This document shows, piece by piece, positions 43,606 to 56,089 of a stretch of DNA of 64,000 bases. The translations under genes were made by a program, and so were the position numbers. A model generated the notes under the pieces. That model ran no database searches and had not been told where the DNA came from. It saw only the letters and a program-made list of their open reading frames with translations. The stretch lies in the NCBI GenBank assembly GCA_033239525.1, contig BSYO01000009.1:11057299-11121298 (forward strand), given 5' to 3'. The DNA comes from Nepenthes gracilis (lineage: Eukaryota > Streptophyta > Magnoliopsida > Caryophyllales > Nepenthaceae). The stretch's first letter is position 1, and each line of letters opens with the position of its first letter.

Positions 43606-45033
43606 CATAAACCAAAGGAATCGCAGCTCATGAGTCCAGCAACTCAGTTTAATGTGAAAATTACAGTGATTCATGCTCAATGTTCTGTTTTCTGTCTATT
43701 TTTACAATCTATCCTCCCAATATTTCATCAAGTTATTACCTAATGCATATCTACCCAGCAACTTATTGATTCTCATTTCTCTCCACTTTCCTCCCATTTC
43801 ATTCCCTTTTTGAAACTATCCCTTTTGTATAAGATGTCCAACATCAAAATCCATTCTCTGAGATGTGAAGGAAGCTTATGAAATCCTCAAATCATCAAAA
43901 GATTTATTTAAATCAAATAATTTCAAGGATTCAATAGTCTCATGAGTTTCACGAGTATAAGCCATCAGTGGTACAAAAGAAAGTAGGACATATTCTGACA
44001 ACAACAAGCAGTCAACAACATACTGATTATTACTCTCTACTTTCACATATTAATATCACTTACGGTAACATGAGCTTTTCTATTTTTCCTATCAAGATTC
44101 AGATTTATTTACAACCAAGTGACCAATATTTGTCTTTGATCCTAATGAATCAGTGAACTAGAAGGTTAGAACCCCCCAGAGAGAAAGAAAGAGAGAGAGA
44201 GAGGGAGGGACAGAGACCTAAGATTTACATAAGCATAGATTCAGCCAGGATTTTACAGGATAAAGTATCATAACATGAAAAAATAAACAAAATTAAACTA
44301 ATTTTGAGGATCATGCTCACCTAGGATGGCATATTGAAGCAAAATTAAATTTCATTAAGCTTCATATGCATTAGTGGTCACCTTCATATGCATAAGTGGT
44401 CACCTGTCAAACTTAGATGTTTTCTCTAGGAACTCAGGGAAATAACTAAGCATATTTTACAAGAATTGCCCTTATGTGAACCTAAGTGCCACAAAAAACA
44501 GTAGCTAACCTTAGGAAAGCATACTTCATGTATCTATTGTGCTTTCTTCCTTGTTTTAAGCTTATTCCAAAGTTTGGGACAACATATTCAAATCATAGTG
44601 ACAGTATTTATGCAATACATTACAAGAAGCCTCACAAGTGGAGCTACCCTTTATTGTGATTCCCTAATAATTCTCCAAAACTATTAATAGATACACTATA
44701 TCTCCAGGCAATTGGTTTGCTTCTGACTGTGTCTCCATACAATTGGTTTGTTTCTAGCATCAGAAATAATTGCAGCTCCATCCAATGGATAAATGACTAA
44801 ATATCAACAATCAAGCTAATCATTCAAGCCCTATGGCGATTTATATGCAACTGATTGAAAAAAAAAATTCATTATCTTGGTCAGGTATCTAAATAATGCA
44901 AGATTTTAACAGGGATACAAGCAACAATAAAATGCATCACAAGACTAGCACCTATGTAATAGGATTCATATCTCATGTGGTGAAGCTAAAGTGCTCTGTT
45001 ACAAATACAGAAGCAAGATGCCAACCAAAATAC
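43606..45033. other. TEX10-like intron
   Basis: No exon recognised. A GA-rich run (agagagagagagagg) lies near 44190-44206, and a 17-base phrase (cttcatatgcattagtggtc) repeats at 44360-44402. Confidence 0.35.
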
Positions 45034-45356
45034 CTTTTCCAAAAGTTTGTGTGTTGGATTGAGAGGGAACACTATAAACAACTTCTTCAATAGTAAAGTA
45101 GAAAATTTTTGAACCTGTGTGTCAGTATCTGAAGTCACAAGTGGGGGCACTGAGGTTTGTAGTTTAAGCTGATACTTTTCATTTCTATAAACAAAGTACC
45201 TGACTATAAGATCTATGATCTGAAGCATAGATAGGATACAATCAAATGATTGTGCATCAAGTACAGATTGAGAATGAACCAATGAAATTAATTCATTAAA
45301 ATAGTTGACTAGAACTGGAACAAAATCTTTCAATTTCTCAATGATACAGAAGTAAC
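45034..45356 (-). CDS. TEX10-like exon (EKLKDFVPVLVN)
   Basis: Acceptor atatgtag, then GYFCIIEKLKDFVPVLVNYF, NELISLVHSQSVLDAQSFDC and ILSMLQIIDLIVRYFVYRNE, ending LLLKKLFIVFPLNPTHKLLE and K before GTATTT. Open throughout, 107 full codons. Amphipathic helices with regularly spaced leucines fit a helical-repeat protein. KLKDxVPVL and LLLKKLxxVFPLNP are the phrases that support TEX10-like. Confidence 0.75.
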
Positions 45357-47185
45357 CTACATATAGGGAAGAAAACAAATACATCATATCCAGCTAAACA
45401 AAAAAAGAAAGACATGGAAATAGCATCATCTCATAACATATCATGGTTGGTTGAGCATAAGCAATGGAATGATTAATGGCATGTAATTTCTTCACTTGGA
45501 ATGTGCTGATAAAAAAGTGTTAAAATTCCTATAATTTTCAAAAGATGTTGCCTTGAACCGAGCTGATCAACTAAAGAGAATTCATATAGCCAACCTCACA
45601 TAATAGACCATATAGCTTTATTACTGAAAAGGTCATTCAGAAAGTTTTGACAATCACAAACACCAGTTAGGCCAGTTGAGGGAACTAATGGAGCTAGTCT
45701 AACTTGTGCATGTGCAAATGTTTGAATAAATGAGAACAAGTATCACACCTAAGTGCATTGTGCCACAAGCTTAAAGACCTTGAAGCTTCTTGGAGAATTA
45801 GTCTGGGTTATTTCCTTTTGTTGTACTTAGATTTCCGATAGGAGAAGATCATGGTTTGGGTTCATGAGCAATTAAGCCTTTGTCTAGTGTCTGTTCATTG
45901 CACCTCTATAGCAAGTATGTCGTTGATCAAATGAATGTGTTAGGATCAGTCCTATTTTGTAAGTTGGCTAATGGAAGAAAGATGTACAGCAGCAGGACTA
46001 ATTGCAACACTGTTGAAGTAGCTGATAGAATGCTTAAATTCTTGAGGGACCAATCCCTTGTCTATAGATACCTGGAAACCAAGAGCCTTCCATAATTGGG
46101 ATCAATCCCAATGCAACCAGTTCTCATGTGAGAGTATTTTTAGTTCAAATGCATTCACCTCATGATCAGCCAAGGCCTATTCAGGCTAATTAATCTAAGA
46201 AATCTTTGAGGATAAATATAAGAGCTCTCACTAAAAATCAAAGATATTACACAAATCAATAGAAAAACAAACTCCTCCAGCCATTGTTTGAATTGTTTTC
46301 ATTTGCCTGCAGGTTCTCATGTCTTAATTCTCAGTTGCTCACAGTTCCAAGGTCATCTTCCTTGGTCCTAATAGCATGTACTTCTGACATCTCATATCTA
46401 CCAATTCTATCAAGTTTATTTTTTATTCTTTCTCATTCGATTGTTTCATTGGGAGTTGATTTTTCTCTTTGCAAGATTGGAATATCCACAAAATATACAT
46501 ATTATTAAAAAAAATTAATTTAAAAATATAAGTATTAGCATTGTTTTTTAAAAAAAGGAGTAGCCCAGACTATTTCTCTTTTTACTAATTACATCAAAAT
46601 CTAATAATTATAAATTATTAATTCTGTATATTATAAGAAAAAAATATAAATTAAGAATAAAACATAAAAAGTATAAGCATAAGAATATTTTTGAACAGAA
46701 AAATATTAATTGTTAAATAAATAAAACTTATTACAAATAATTGTTCCTTGAATACACTATCATTAGTGCTAAAATAAAAATTATAATTTTATAAAAAATT
46801 ATAGGTAGAATAAAAAAATTAAAATTGACCCACAAAATTAATCACATTTTTTTTTTTGAAATCAATTTTAAAAGTAATTTATTAAGTAATATGGAATGTA
46901 AAATATTTTAAGTTAAACTGCTTTTTTAATCCAATCTCAAAAATAATTAAAAATGGTGCTAAAATAAGATGATTTAATATAAAATTGATTAAAATATATA
47001 TCCAACGTATAATCATAAATATATATATAGTATACCATATAGTTTACCAATAGATTTATTAGTTAAATAAATACATTATTTATAAATTATGTCAAATAAT
47101 TAATTTTAAAAAATCTGAAAAATCTTTCCAAATCAATGTTGCAAATATAACTAAATTTATTGTAAAACTAGAACTTATAATAAAA
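45357..47185. other. Upstream part of the minus-strand locus
   Basis: No upstream TEX10-like exon recognised. Plus-strand open frames at 45880-46095 and 46284-46508 have no identifiable family. From about 46510 the sequence is very AT-rich. Confidence 0.35.
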
Positions 47186-47189
47186 TATA

Positions 47190-48740
47190 TTAGATCATTC
47201 TTAAAATAACAACCATTTTATTTAAATAATAAATTATATTTATACTCTAACATACCTTGTAAGGGTTTAAGGCAGCACAAATAGAATCAATGTCTCCATA
47301 TAAGTTCAACAATTTTATAATATGATGCTGTAAAATTGCCCATAAAATATAATGTCTTTCCAATAATTTATAATAAAAAAAATAAATTATGAAAAATATT
47401 AAATATAATTTATTATGAATCATAAATAATTAATTTTAGTTCTTATACAATTCAAAAAAAAATCTATACTTCTATAAATAAAAACTTGTACATTTGTCTA
47501 ATTAAAGATTAAATTAGAAATTAAATTAGAAATAATTGAGGATTAACCCTATGCTTTAATAAAGAAAACACATTTAAATTATTTATGAGATAATATTTTT
47601 AAAATTATCAACCTACAAATATTTATGATAATATTATTTAAGAATTTTTCTAAAAGATAAATAATCTATAAACTAAACATCATTAATTTTATATACAAAT
47701 GGGGAGTTTTAATTAAGAATAAAATATAAAAAGTATAAACATAAACTTAAGCATTGCATGGGATGGCCCTTAATGCAAATAAAATAAAATATTTAAATAT
47801 CAAATCAATAAAAAAATTAATTATAAATAGAATTAAAAAACATATAAATATAAGACATTTCTTATAATTGTGTCACGTTTATGACAAAAATCTTTTTAAT
47901 TCAGCAATAATTAAAATATATTAAAATATACAGATATAATTAATTTTTTAGTACAAAAAAATACTATTATTTTACTAAAAATTATAAATATAAAATATTT
48001 TTATCTATCCCTTTTTTAGTAGAAAAGAAATTATCTACGAGTTAAAATACACTTATGTTCATAAAAATTGTTAATTTAAAAAAATATTAAATTATGACTA
48101 TAATTTTTAAATTCTTAGTTAATAATCCTTAATGATAGATTTAAAAACATAGAAAAAAAACAAAGAAAGAATTCGTACATACCGATCAATAAAGGTGACA
48201 TGAGCTTAGGAGCATCCTTCGACCGCCGCTATTGCCACCTACTTTCTCCCTTTTAATGAACCTGTTTTGCTCAAGGGATACTTTCTTCAATTGTGATAAG
48301 AATGCAATTAAACGTAAAATAGATTAAAAATATGCAAATAATTACTCTCTTATTACATAAGCTCTAACAAAACTATCAACTATTCAATCTTACATAGTTC
48401 AAAAGATAAGCATTGCAATTATAAAAAGATAATTGTTTGTTAGAAACCTTCACTATTAAGAGTCTTAAGAGAACTCCATAATGGGGACTCTAATATTCTT
48501 CATTTGTCAATATCACTTGTATACTCAAAGTAAAATTTAAAATGACTTTTTACCTTAACTTTTTTGACCGTGACAATTATTAAAATATTCTAACTGTGAC
48601 CAATTATAGTTTCATAAGGATTTTAAATGATATGATCTTCAAATTTTCTTAATAGCTTACAAAATATTTCTTAAATACTGAAATCTCAATGCATAAATTG
48701 TACTAATAATTTAATTCAAATATGTATCTTTGTAATAATT
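47190..48740. repeat. AT-rich block related to 27.37-28.58 and 33.17-34.02 kb
   Basis: Shares long diverged stretches with the flanks of both AMP1-like copies, for example attatatttatac...cataccttgtaaggg, cattgcatgggatggcccttaatgcaaataaaat and ggaccaattatagtttcataagg-type sequence. Less similar than A and B are to each other, so this copy is older. Confidence 0.65.
48185..48302 (-). other. Exon-like island, third copy
   Basis: The minus strand reads LKKVSLEQNRFIKREKVGGN and then diverges in frame; bounded by a cacaattg-side AG and GTATGT. It is the most diverged of three copies (28.06, 33.6 and 48.2 kb). Confidence 0.35.
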
Positions 48741-50160
48741 CTTGCCTTAATCAATTTTGAATGGATACATTTTCTCTAAATCCATGCAAGTAAACAAAAA
48801 CTAACATTTTAGCCGTAACTTCAAACCTTACCAATTATTCACCCTCAAACGAATAGTTCAATGGCTCAAGTGAAGAGTTGTGCATATATATGAGTAAGTG
48901 CAATCAAAAGCAATGTGTCACAACTCTAATAATGAAAAACAATGTTATTAATGATCTTGACTTATTATAACTAAAATAGATACTAAAATAAAAAAGCATG
49001 AAAATAAAATTTAAAAATAAAAATAAGAATTTTTATATTTTCAACCATTTTCTTCTGATTCTAACCAATAAACAGAAAATCCGAACTTCCAAAATCTAAC
49101 CTGTAAAATAAACAATTTTGTAGTTCAATTGTACAATATAATATAAAAAAAAGTAAGTGCAAATCTAAAACTCCATATTATAATAAAATATCAATAAGCT
49201 TTTGCAATAAAAGAATATTAAATTATCCTGTTCAGTCCTACTTAAAACAAAATAATACACTAAAAAATAAGTAACCTGATAAGTCAAAGTAATTAGTAAG
49301 CTTTTGCACCAGAAGAATAGCACATTCTCCTATTTAGTGCCACTCAAAGAAAGCTACATAGTGTTAAGAATAACAAGTTAGCCTATTCAATCACACTCAA
49401 AAAGACATTGTTAAACTAAATAAAGAAAAAATGAAAACAAGCAAATCAATTTATCTAAATGTAGTAGTGTGCAATGCAAAACTTCAATCCAGCAATCATT
49501 TTTCAAAGGATGTCATCATCACATTTACACTCCCAAACTTCCAAGAGTTATCTTATGATAATACCTGTCCAAACTGTTTGAATGAAATCCTCATCAATAG
49601 AATTATAAGAAGACTCTAAAATGGGAGGATTATATTAAATAAAAATTATTTTTTTTCTCATCACCTTTTTTGATCATGTGACAATAATTATTAAAATTTT
49701 ATAAGTGTGAACCCCTTTTTCTTTAAATGGGATTTGGAGGATAACATATTCTTTCAATACTTATTATTTTAAACTTTCTTTTCAATCCTCAAGTAACTCA
49801 AAAAACACTTATTAAATATTAAAATTTTAATGTATAAATTGCATGAATAATCTAATTCAAACATATATCTTTATAATAATTCATGCCTCCGTCAATCTTA
49901 AGTTAAAACATTTTAAGAGTTCAAGTGTGTGTGTGAATACATTTTCTCTAAATCCGTTACATGCAAATACACAAAAATTCAACCTTTTAGTCTTGACTTC
50001 AAAACTTACCGGTTGTTCACTCTCAAGAAAATGAACTCATAGGCTCCACTCAAGAGTTGTGCATATATATGAGTAGATGTAATCAAAAGCAAAGTGGCAC
50101 AACTCTTAGTTATTGAAAACGCTATAACCAATAAACATGACTTGTCATAACTTCATGAAA
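48470..50160. repeat. Direct duplication within the AT-rich block
   Basis: 48470-48985 and 49600-50155 are diverged direct repeats, best seen in gaatacattttctctaaatcc and agagttgtgcatatatatga, each followed by a tgacttattataac or tgacttgtcataac phrase. Confidence 0.65.
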
Positions 50161-50399
50161 GAAACTTATATCCAAAATAAGACAAACACAGCAAGTAAGA
50201 TCACTTTCAAAATAATCACACATGTGGATCACGCTTCACCTTGGTCCTTTAGGTCTTTTAAGGTTGTAATGGGGCCGTGGGTTTGTAGCTATCAAAGAAA
50301 GGGTATAGAATTTTCAAAAAGTGCCCTGAGCGCAAAGTTTTATTTCGAAACCAATCTTCACATGTAATATGCATTCTTCATTCATATATCTTTCCTTCC

Positions 50400-50469
50400 A
50401 ACAAGATTGTAAAAATACAAGCCAATGCATTTTTTTTTTCTGCTTTTTCTATTCTTTTTTCTTCTCATT

Positions 50470-50502
<33 letters not shown>

Positions 50503-50860
50503 AGCTGTTTTTCATTTCTTTTTACTGCAACTTCTTTATCATCTTCCATTTTCATCTATCTTCTCATTCTTTTTCCATTCGTAAAATTGTGCAAGTACAA
50601 GTCAATACATGCGCACACACATACATTCTCTCTTTTTTGATTTTTCTATCTTTTTCTCTTCTCCCTCCTTTTTTTGCTGTGGCTTCTTCTTCTTCATCTT
50701 TTTTTCATCTACCATCTTTTTCTCCATTTGTATTCTCTTTTCTTTTCCTCCTTTTCTCCGAATCCTCCATTTTCTATTCTTCTTTTTGTAACTTCTTTTT
50801 CGAATGCATACAACTGTACCACTTGAATTTGTGACGCATTTGTTGAAGCATCAACCATAT
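50400..50860. repeat. Low-complexity pyrimidine tract
   Basis: Long T runs (including about 30 T near 50471-50500) and CTT-rich sequence. Open frames here encode only Phe/Ser/Leu runs and are not genes. Confidence 0.85.
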
Positions 50861-51146
50861 TGTGTGTAAAGCACCATCCAATTTCTACTTCAGCTCATTC
50901 ACATTACTTATTTAAACACCATACCATTTTACTTCCTTTCATCACTGATCATTGCATCTCAAGGCACACGGGTGGGATAAAGTGTCTAACATTTCAAATC
51001 TAGGCCACTTTATTATGTAGGTTAATCAAAAGAAAATATTTGATTTGTAAATAGTAGGCTCAACTTGGTTTCAAAGGAAAAATATTATGAAGAATAAAAT
51101 GGCCTCAGGCTCAAAATATCAAGAATATGCCTTAAGTCATCCTCAA

Positions 51147-51480
51147 GGTAATAAATCAATAACCCACATGTATAACTCAAGTGATTCATACTCAACTATG
51201 ATAAATCTATCATGGAATATAAATTCAAGACAAGAATAATGAAGCTATTCAAAGAATCAGAGTTGAAAGAAAATATATTCTTCAGAATAAGCGTATATAC
51301 TCTCTCAATAGAAGAATAGGCTCAAATCTCACATAGGTATAAGTCTCCACTATAACAAGGTGATAGCTTATGCATCTTACATTAAACGGATAAAGACAAA
51401 TGTATGTTAACAAAAAAATTTATCCTTCTTAAAATGAAAACAAAAGATATCACGAGGCATAAAATTAAAATAAAATCATA
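51147..51480. repeat. Diverged duplicate of 34045-34400
   Basis: Shares aataaatcaataaccca, gaagctattcaaagaatcagagttgaaag, ctctctcaatagaagaataggctcaaatctcacat and atagcttatgcatctta with the region downstream of TEX10-like exons at 34 kb. Similarity stops before the coding exon, so only intron was copied or survives. Confidence 0.75.
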
Positions 51481-52298
51481 TTTAAATTCAATTGTTCATA
51501 AAACTTATACATTTTAACATTAGATTTAAGCTGCATTTTACAAGTAAACCTTTATAATCTTATAAAAAGTTTTTTATTTGGCGAAATGGCATTTAGTGTA
51601 TATAATAATCTTATTCAACTTTTTTGAAGTACAAGACACCTGGATTATAAAATCAGCAATAGGGGACTATAGAAATTATTTTATCCACAATAATTTTTTA
51701 TCTAAATTTCATTTTCTTCCATTCTAATACCAGTTACAAATGTAATGAAGATCACTAATGTTATATTTGATCATCCAATAATTAAAAATACCTTAAATAA
51801 TGACAAAAAATAGAATTTAGTTTTTAGATTTCTATGAAAAAATAACTTCCTGAATTTTAATTTGGACCAATTAACTGCTGCACTAGATTATTAGCTCCTA
51901 ATCAGAACAGATTGATGTTTACATTAAAGTTAAAAATTAATGTTTAGCCAAAACCAAACTTCAACATCAATGCAAATGCATGCCGAAAAAATATGTGAAA
52001 ATCTAAAAATCTAAATTACAATAAAATAGATTATCAACAGTAGCATTATTTTTAGAAATATCTACTATAATTTCCTACTTCTACGCCAAAGAGAAGAGTG
52101 GCTGAGGAATCAAAGAAAGTATCTAAACTAAGGAAATGAAGAAAAAAGTCCTAAAGCACCAAGAATCAGAATTGACAGGATAGTTTTTAAGAAGAAGACA
52201 TTGAGAAGCAAAACAAAGCACCGAAATATGTCTCAAAGCCTCAATTCAAATTGAAATAAATGAATAAACTAAAAAGAGCTGAAAGATGAAAGGCGTAC
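51481..52298. other. AT-rich intron of the minus-strand locus
   Basis: Nothing recognised. Confidence 0.35.
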
Positions 52299-52420
52299 TT
52301 GTCAAGGAGCAGAGTCGATAGCCATCTTGAACCAAAGATCTATGCATGCCGTCACCGCCTCACTGTATGAAATCTTGCTTAGGGCTCAAGTGTTGAAAAA
52401 CACTTGTGATAAGGCTTTGC
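52299..52420 (-). other. Possible leader exon 2 of the minus-strand gene
   Basis: Minus strand: acceptor tttttcag, 122 bases, donor GTACGC. It contains two ATGs; the one in a good context (aagATGGCT) reads only MAIDSAP before a stop. If transcribed, it is probably untranslated leader with small upstream frames. Confidence 0.3.
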
Positions 52421-53012
52421 CTGAAAAATTAAACAGGCAACATCAGCGTTTTTACAAGTGAATACATCTCTCTCGGCGACAATCACAGCCACTAATAAAA
52501 TTTAAAAACCATGGACACAGCGCTGACATGGGATTGATCAAATTGAAGTAGGGCAGCTCTGAGTTCTGGAAGTGTGAGAAAAAATCGGACAGAAGGGCAT
52601 GAGGAGAGAAAGACTTGTGGAGCTCTGAAAGGGTAACGGTAAAATAATAATTTTCAAAAAAAGTTAAATAAATAATTTTTGATAATATTTGAACGCAAAT
52701 TTAAAAAAAAAAAAAAACAATATAAATTTTTTCACAACTAAAAATCAAAATTCGTTAAAATATATTTATATTTATTTTCAAAATTCTAACCTGTAAAACA
52801 AACAATTTTGTAGTTCAATTGTACAAATCATCGTGCCCAGAATCGTCGTGAGGCCCAAACAATCCGTTTTTTTTTTTTTCCTTCATCAGAGTCATAGGAT
52901 CTGTTTTAGGGATTTTACCAATTACAACTGGAATTTCGACCGGTTACCCACGAATCACGGTGTGAAAGCGAGAAAATTAACATCAAAAGGGAGAAAGGAA
53001 GTATTCACTTGC

Positions 53013-53265
53013 CTGATTTCGACGATTAACAGTAGCGGCGGCGAGGAATAGCGGCGACGGTAACGGCGGCAACCACACTCTCGTCCCTTACTCTCTCTGC
53101 TATTCGGCGAGCAGCAATGGAGGAAGAAAATGCGACGAGGATTTAAGAAGAAAGAAGAGAAACGGAAGAGAAGAGGGAGAAAAAAAGGGAAGTGTGAAGA
53201 AACAGCAGAAGAAGTGGAAGAGAAAGGGAGAGAGGGGGAGTGGAAGAGAAGGGAGAGACAGGAGT
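53013..53265 (-). other. Possible first exon (5' UTR) of the minus-strand gene
   Basis: On the minus strand, a CT-rich start (cttctcttccgtttctcttc) passes into a GC-richer part (gccgccgttaccgtcgccgc) and ends aaatcag/GCAAGT. This is a typical plant leader and a good GC-type donor. No long coding frame. An ATT microsatellite (53272-53298) lies just upstream. Confidence 0.4.
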
Positions 53266-53271
53266 AAAAGC

Positions 53272-53298
53272 ATTATTATTATTATTATTATTATTATT
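53272..53298. repeat. (ATT)n microsatellite
   Basis: Nine ATT units in a row. Confidence 0.95.
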
Positions 53299-53299
53299 G

Positions 53300-54195
53300 T
53301 AGAAGGTTCTGTTTTCTTTTACCGTTGGCCAAGTCTAGTGGGCCGGGCCTCTGCACCTCACCTTCAAAATAGAATTTGAAAATATTTTTTAAGAAAAAAG
53401 AAGAATTTGAAGCGTTGGATATTAAGGGACAAAGACGCATGCGGTGTCCTCCAAAGGTGAGAAGCAGTGCTTCCTGACTCTACTAATTTTGCTCTAGTTT
53501 TGGCTGAACCATTTAGTGGGATAAAACTAAATTGTATATTTCATATATTTCTAAAGAAGAAAACAATAATATGTCATTTTATTATTGTGATCACATATTA
53601 GTAAAATAAGTTGAGTGATTTAATGTCTTATATGAAGAAATATATTAAGATAACTACGTGATACTACTTTAGATATCATAGTTTTGCTTTCAACTGCTTT
53701 AAAACAAAGCGGTAAAGAGAAAAATGATAACAGAGTAATGAAAATTACTCTTTTAAGGCAGTCATTTTGATGCTTAAATCATTAATATTTGAAAAAGTTA
53801 ACGAAATTGTATGAAAGAAAAGAATATAAAATTTATTAGAAATTAGTAAAAATACGCACGTTAGCGGTGCAGTAGAAATAAATTTAAATCTTCTGTCAAT
53901 TGTCAATCATTAAATTCATCACTATAAGAAATACAATTTAACTAAATATATAAAATTACACAATAATATTTAACGTGAAAATTTCTTTTAAACTAAGAAA
54001 AATATAATGGATAATTTTTAAATAATATCCACAATAAAAGTGATCGGCTATAAATATGACTTCTCTGAAAACCCTTCAATATAATTTTTTTTTATTAAAA
54101 ATAGTATAATCGATGTTTGATTCAAATTTGATTCTTATCATATTTTATTTTATCCGAAAAAATATTATCATTTTTTAAAATTTTACTATTATTTT
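53300..54195. other. AT-rich spacer upstream of the minus-strand leader
   Basis: No gene seen. 53300-53500 may include the promoter of the minus-strand gene, but no clear element was found. The composition changes sharply to GC-rich at about 54200. Confidence 0.35.
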
Positions 54196-54199
54196 TATT

Positions 54200-55822
54200 T
54201 TGTCTAAAAACCGAGGAGGCCGAGCAAAGAACGCGCCAATCAACGGCTGGGCCGAAGGGAGCATTGGCAGCCCAAGTTCACCGGCGGGATCTATGGATCA
54301 ACACGTAGGCGCAAAAGGGTAGGGAAAAACTTGGCCTTCTAACAGATCATGCGACAAGACAATCACTAGTCTGGCCCTCAATGAAGCCAAAGGATGCGCT
54401 TGAGTTTGTGAAGAAGTGTGAAATTTTGCCAAACTTCACGGCAAAAACAATAAAAGATGGTGGATCGTCCGCCACAAAGTGTGACCTAAAGTCATCAGTG
54501 GCTCTCCCACCATTCAATGTGAGGAAGTCTCGAGCACCCAACAACAGGGATCGGGCTGCACCCCGATCTCATGGGGGTCATCCAGTGGCCAAATGAGGGC
54601 TCGACATTCTCGGCCTTAAGTCAATTTCCCATTCAAGCCACGGGGCAAAGAAAGTTCATGATCAGCCTCGCCATCATGAGCTCTCCTCCGAGGTATCGAT
54701 TACTTTATCCCAAGTGGGAGAGATAGCCGAGATCAAACCTTCGAATGGCTGACAAAGGCAAAAACAAACACAAGAAAGGAAACACAATCATCGCTGGATC
54801 ATTTCTTCGCTTTAGAGCATTGTCGGTGGACCAGAAATTCGGCATCCGAACAGTCGTCATCCAAAATGATCCAAAAGCTCATCATCAACAATAAGATGGG
54901 ACCAATGATTTTGGTGTGAATGCTTCACACGCCGCGAGTATTGCACCAACCGAACCACCTTCGCCGCAGCCGGGATCAAGTTGGTCCACACTTGATGACA
55001 TATCCCGGCAGGAAAGCCAATCGCAACGGCGATGAGGTGGAGGTCTCGGGCGGATGATCACACCCCAGAGTCTTCGTGTCTCATCATCTCCACGACTGAT
55101 GGTTAAAGACACTGGGAAACTAAGAAGGACAGTCCATGGGGCTCATGAGGGATGGCGACGAGCTCCCATCCATCCTCTAGGCCAGTCTTATCGTACAACC
55201 CCGAAAAAATCAAAGACGGGACCAAGTGAAATCCACTCCACGGGAGACACCCTTCGACATCCTAAATTTCCTCGCCAAGCTGCTAAAGTGGGAGGGCACT
55301 TGAGCCGAGCGAGGCGGTGATCCAACTCTTTCGGAAAGGTCAAACGGAGGCCGCCCTCTTGGGCTTCCAAGCCGGTGGGGTAAAGGCTTTGGTGGAGTCC
55401 TTCGACCAACAAACCAACTAGAGGAAAATCGGGAGCACTTAGACTTACTGAGGAGAGGAAGCCCGCGACACCGTCAAAGGAATACGTCAACATCGACATA
55501 CCAACACCGAGTTGCCCTGGTACTACAATAAAAGGTGAAAGCCCTGCAGCCTTTGATTCGAGCGTTGGGGACTTGGTCCTACAAAGGCATCGAGAATCGA
55601 CCAAACGGGCAAGCCATAGGTGACCGGCAAAAACCCCTTCACACTTTTTAAGCTCTCTCCCCAACTAGGAGGGACATTTTCTTGTCTCCGCCGTCTGCGC
55701 AATGGAGCATACAAGCTCCGGAACCGGGACGGGCCGCGACCAACTTCAAAAAAATTTTATCAACTCAAAAGTTGATCCCACGAACGTGGAACGCAACCCA
55801 CCTAAAGCGCTACTTCCAATAG
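54200..55822 (+). mobile_element. Decayed Ty3/gypsy (Tat-like) pol 3' end: integrase and polyprotein terminus
   Basis: Read across frames on the plus strand. Near 54240 there is HEGSIGS-like sequence; 54365-54440 gives VWPSMKPKDALEFVKKCEIL, the integrase zinc-binding region; 54620-54660 gives IQATGQRKFMI, start of the integrase core; 54820-54870 gives KFGIRTVVIQND; 55150-55225 gives DELPSIL then SYRTTPKKSKTGPSEI; 55410-55440 gives EENREHLDLLRRG; and 55778-55822 ends PRTWNATHLKRYFQ and TAG. The order matches the 3' half of plant Ty3/gypsy polyproteins of the Tat/Athila type. Many stops and shifts make it inactive. Reverse transcriptase and protease are absent upstream. Confidence 0.85.
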
Positions 55823-56010
55823 AGAGCCCGGGTACGCACTCACTCACTTGTGTGCATTCATTCGCATGCTTGTTTTAATTTGATAAGACGGGGAGTTTAC
55901 TTAGCATGGTGAAAAACATGAGAAAAATGAGATGCAAGCAAAAATTGTTATTTATTTTTGCGTTCCAATAAAAACATACCACAAAACTAATTGGTCTGAA
56001 ATTTTGAATA
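55823..56010. other. Sequence just downstream of the pol relic
   Basis: gagcccgggtacgcactcac and gacggggagtttactta follow the polyprotein stop and may be untranslated region of the same element. No LTR recognised. Confidence 0.35.
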
Positions 56011-56016
56011 TTCTTA

Positions 56017-56089
56017 AGTGCTTTTCTTCCAAAAAAGAAAAAAAAATATAAATAGAAGAAATAGAATAAAAAAGAAAAAAACAGAAAGA
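56017..56089. repeat. 73-bp perfect direct repeat, first copy
   Basis: agtgcttttcttccaaaaaa through ...aaacagaaaga is identical to 56481-56553. Imperfect similarity extends 45-50 bases to the left (ataccacaaaactaattggtct). Confidence 0.9.

Larger units (their letters stand above)
36333..45356 (-). pseudogene. TEX10/Ipi1-like gene remnant (ribosome biogenesis, Rix1 complex)
   Basis: Clear minus-strand exons are 45356-45034, 38170-38030, 36752-36428 and 36352-36333. They read EKLKDFVPVLVNYFNELISL ... LLLKKLFIVFPLNPTHKLLE; SLKPPLDNSCAMLRILMMMD ... LIEIAA; and CFPGEDDECTISNSILGCRY ... KQHF. The last three splice in frame (EIAA/CFPG and TLSS/EKCSAH*). This matches plant TEX10-like proteins, helical-repeat proteins related to yeast Ipi1. 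Exons between 45.0 and 38.2 kb are degraded (42.55-41.94 kb). No N-terminal exon was found upstream, and the C-terminus ends earlier than I would expect. It is therefore probably a pseudogene, although the surviving exons are open and keep good splice sites. It runs convergent to the AMP1-like gene. Confidence 0.65.

Noticed and set aside
50369..50834. Four overlapping Phe/Ser-rich open frames
   Set aside because: Products of a T-rich low-complexity tract.
55188..55664. Minus-strand open frame of 158 codons
   Set aside because: Antisense of the Ty3/gypsy integrase relic, whose motifs read on the plus strand.
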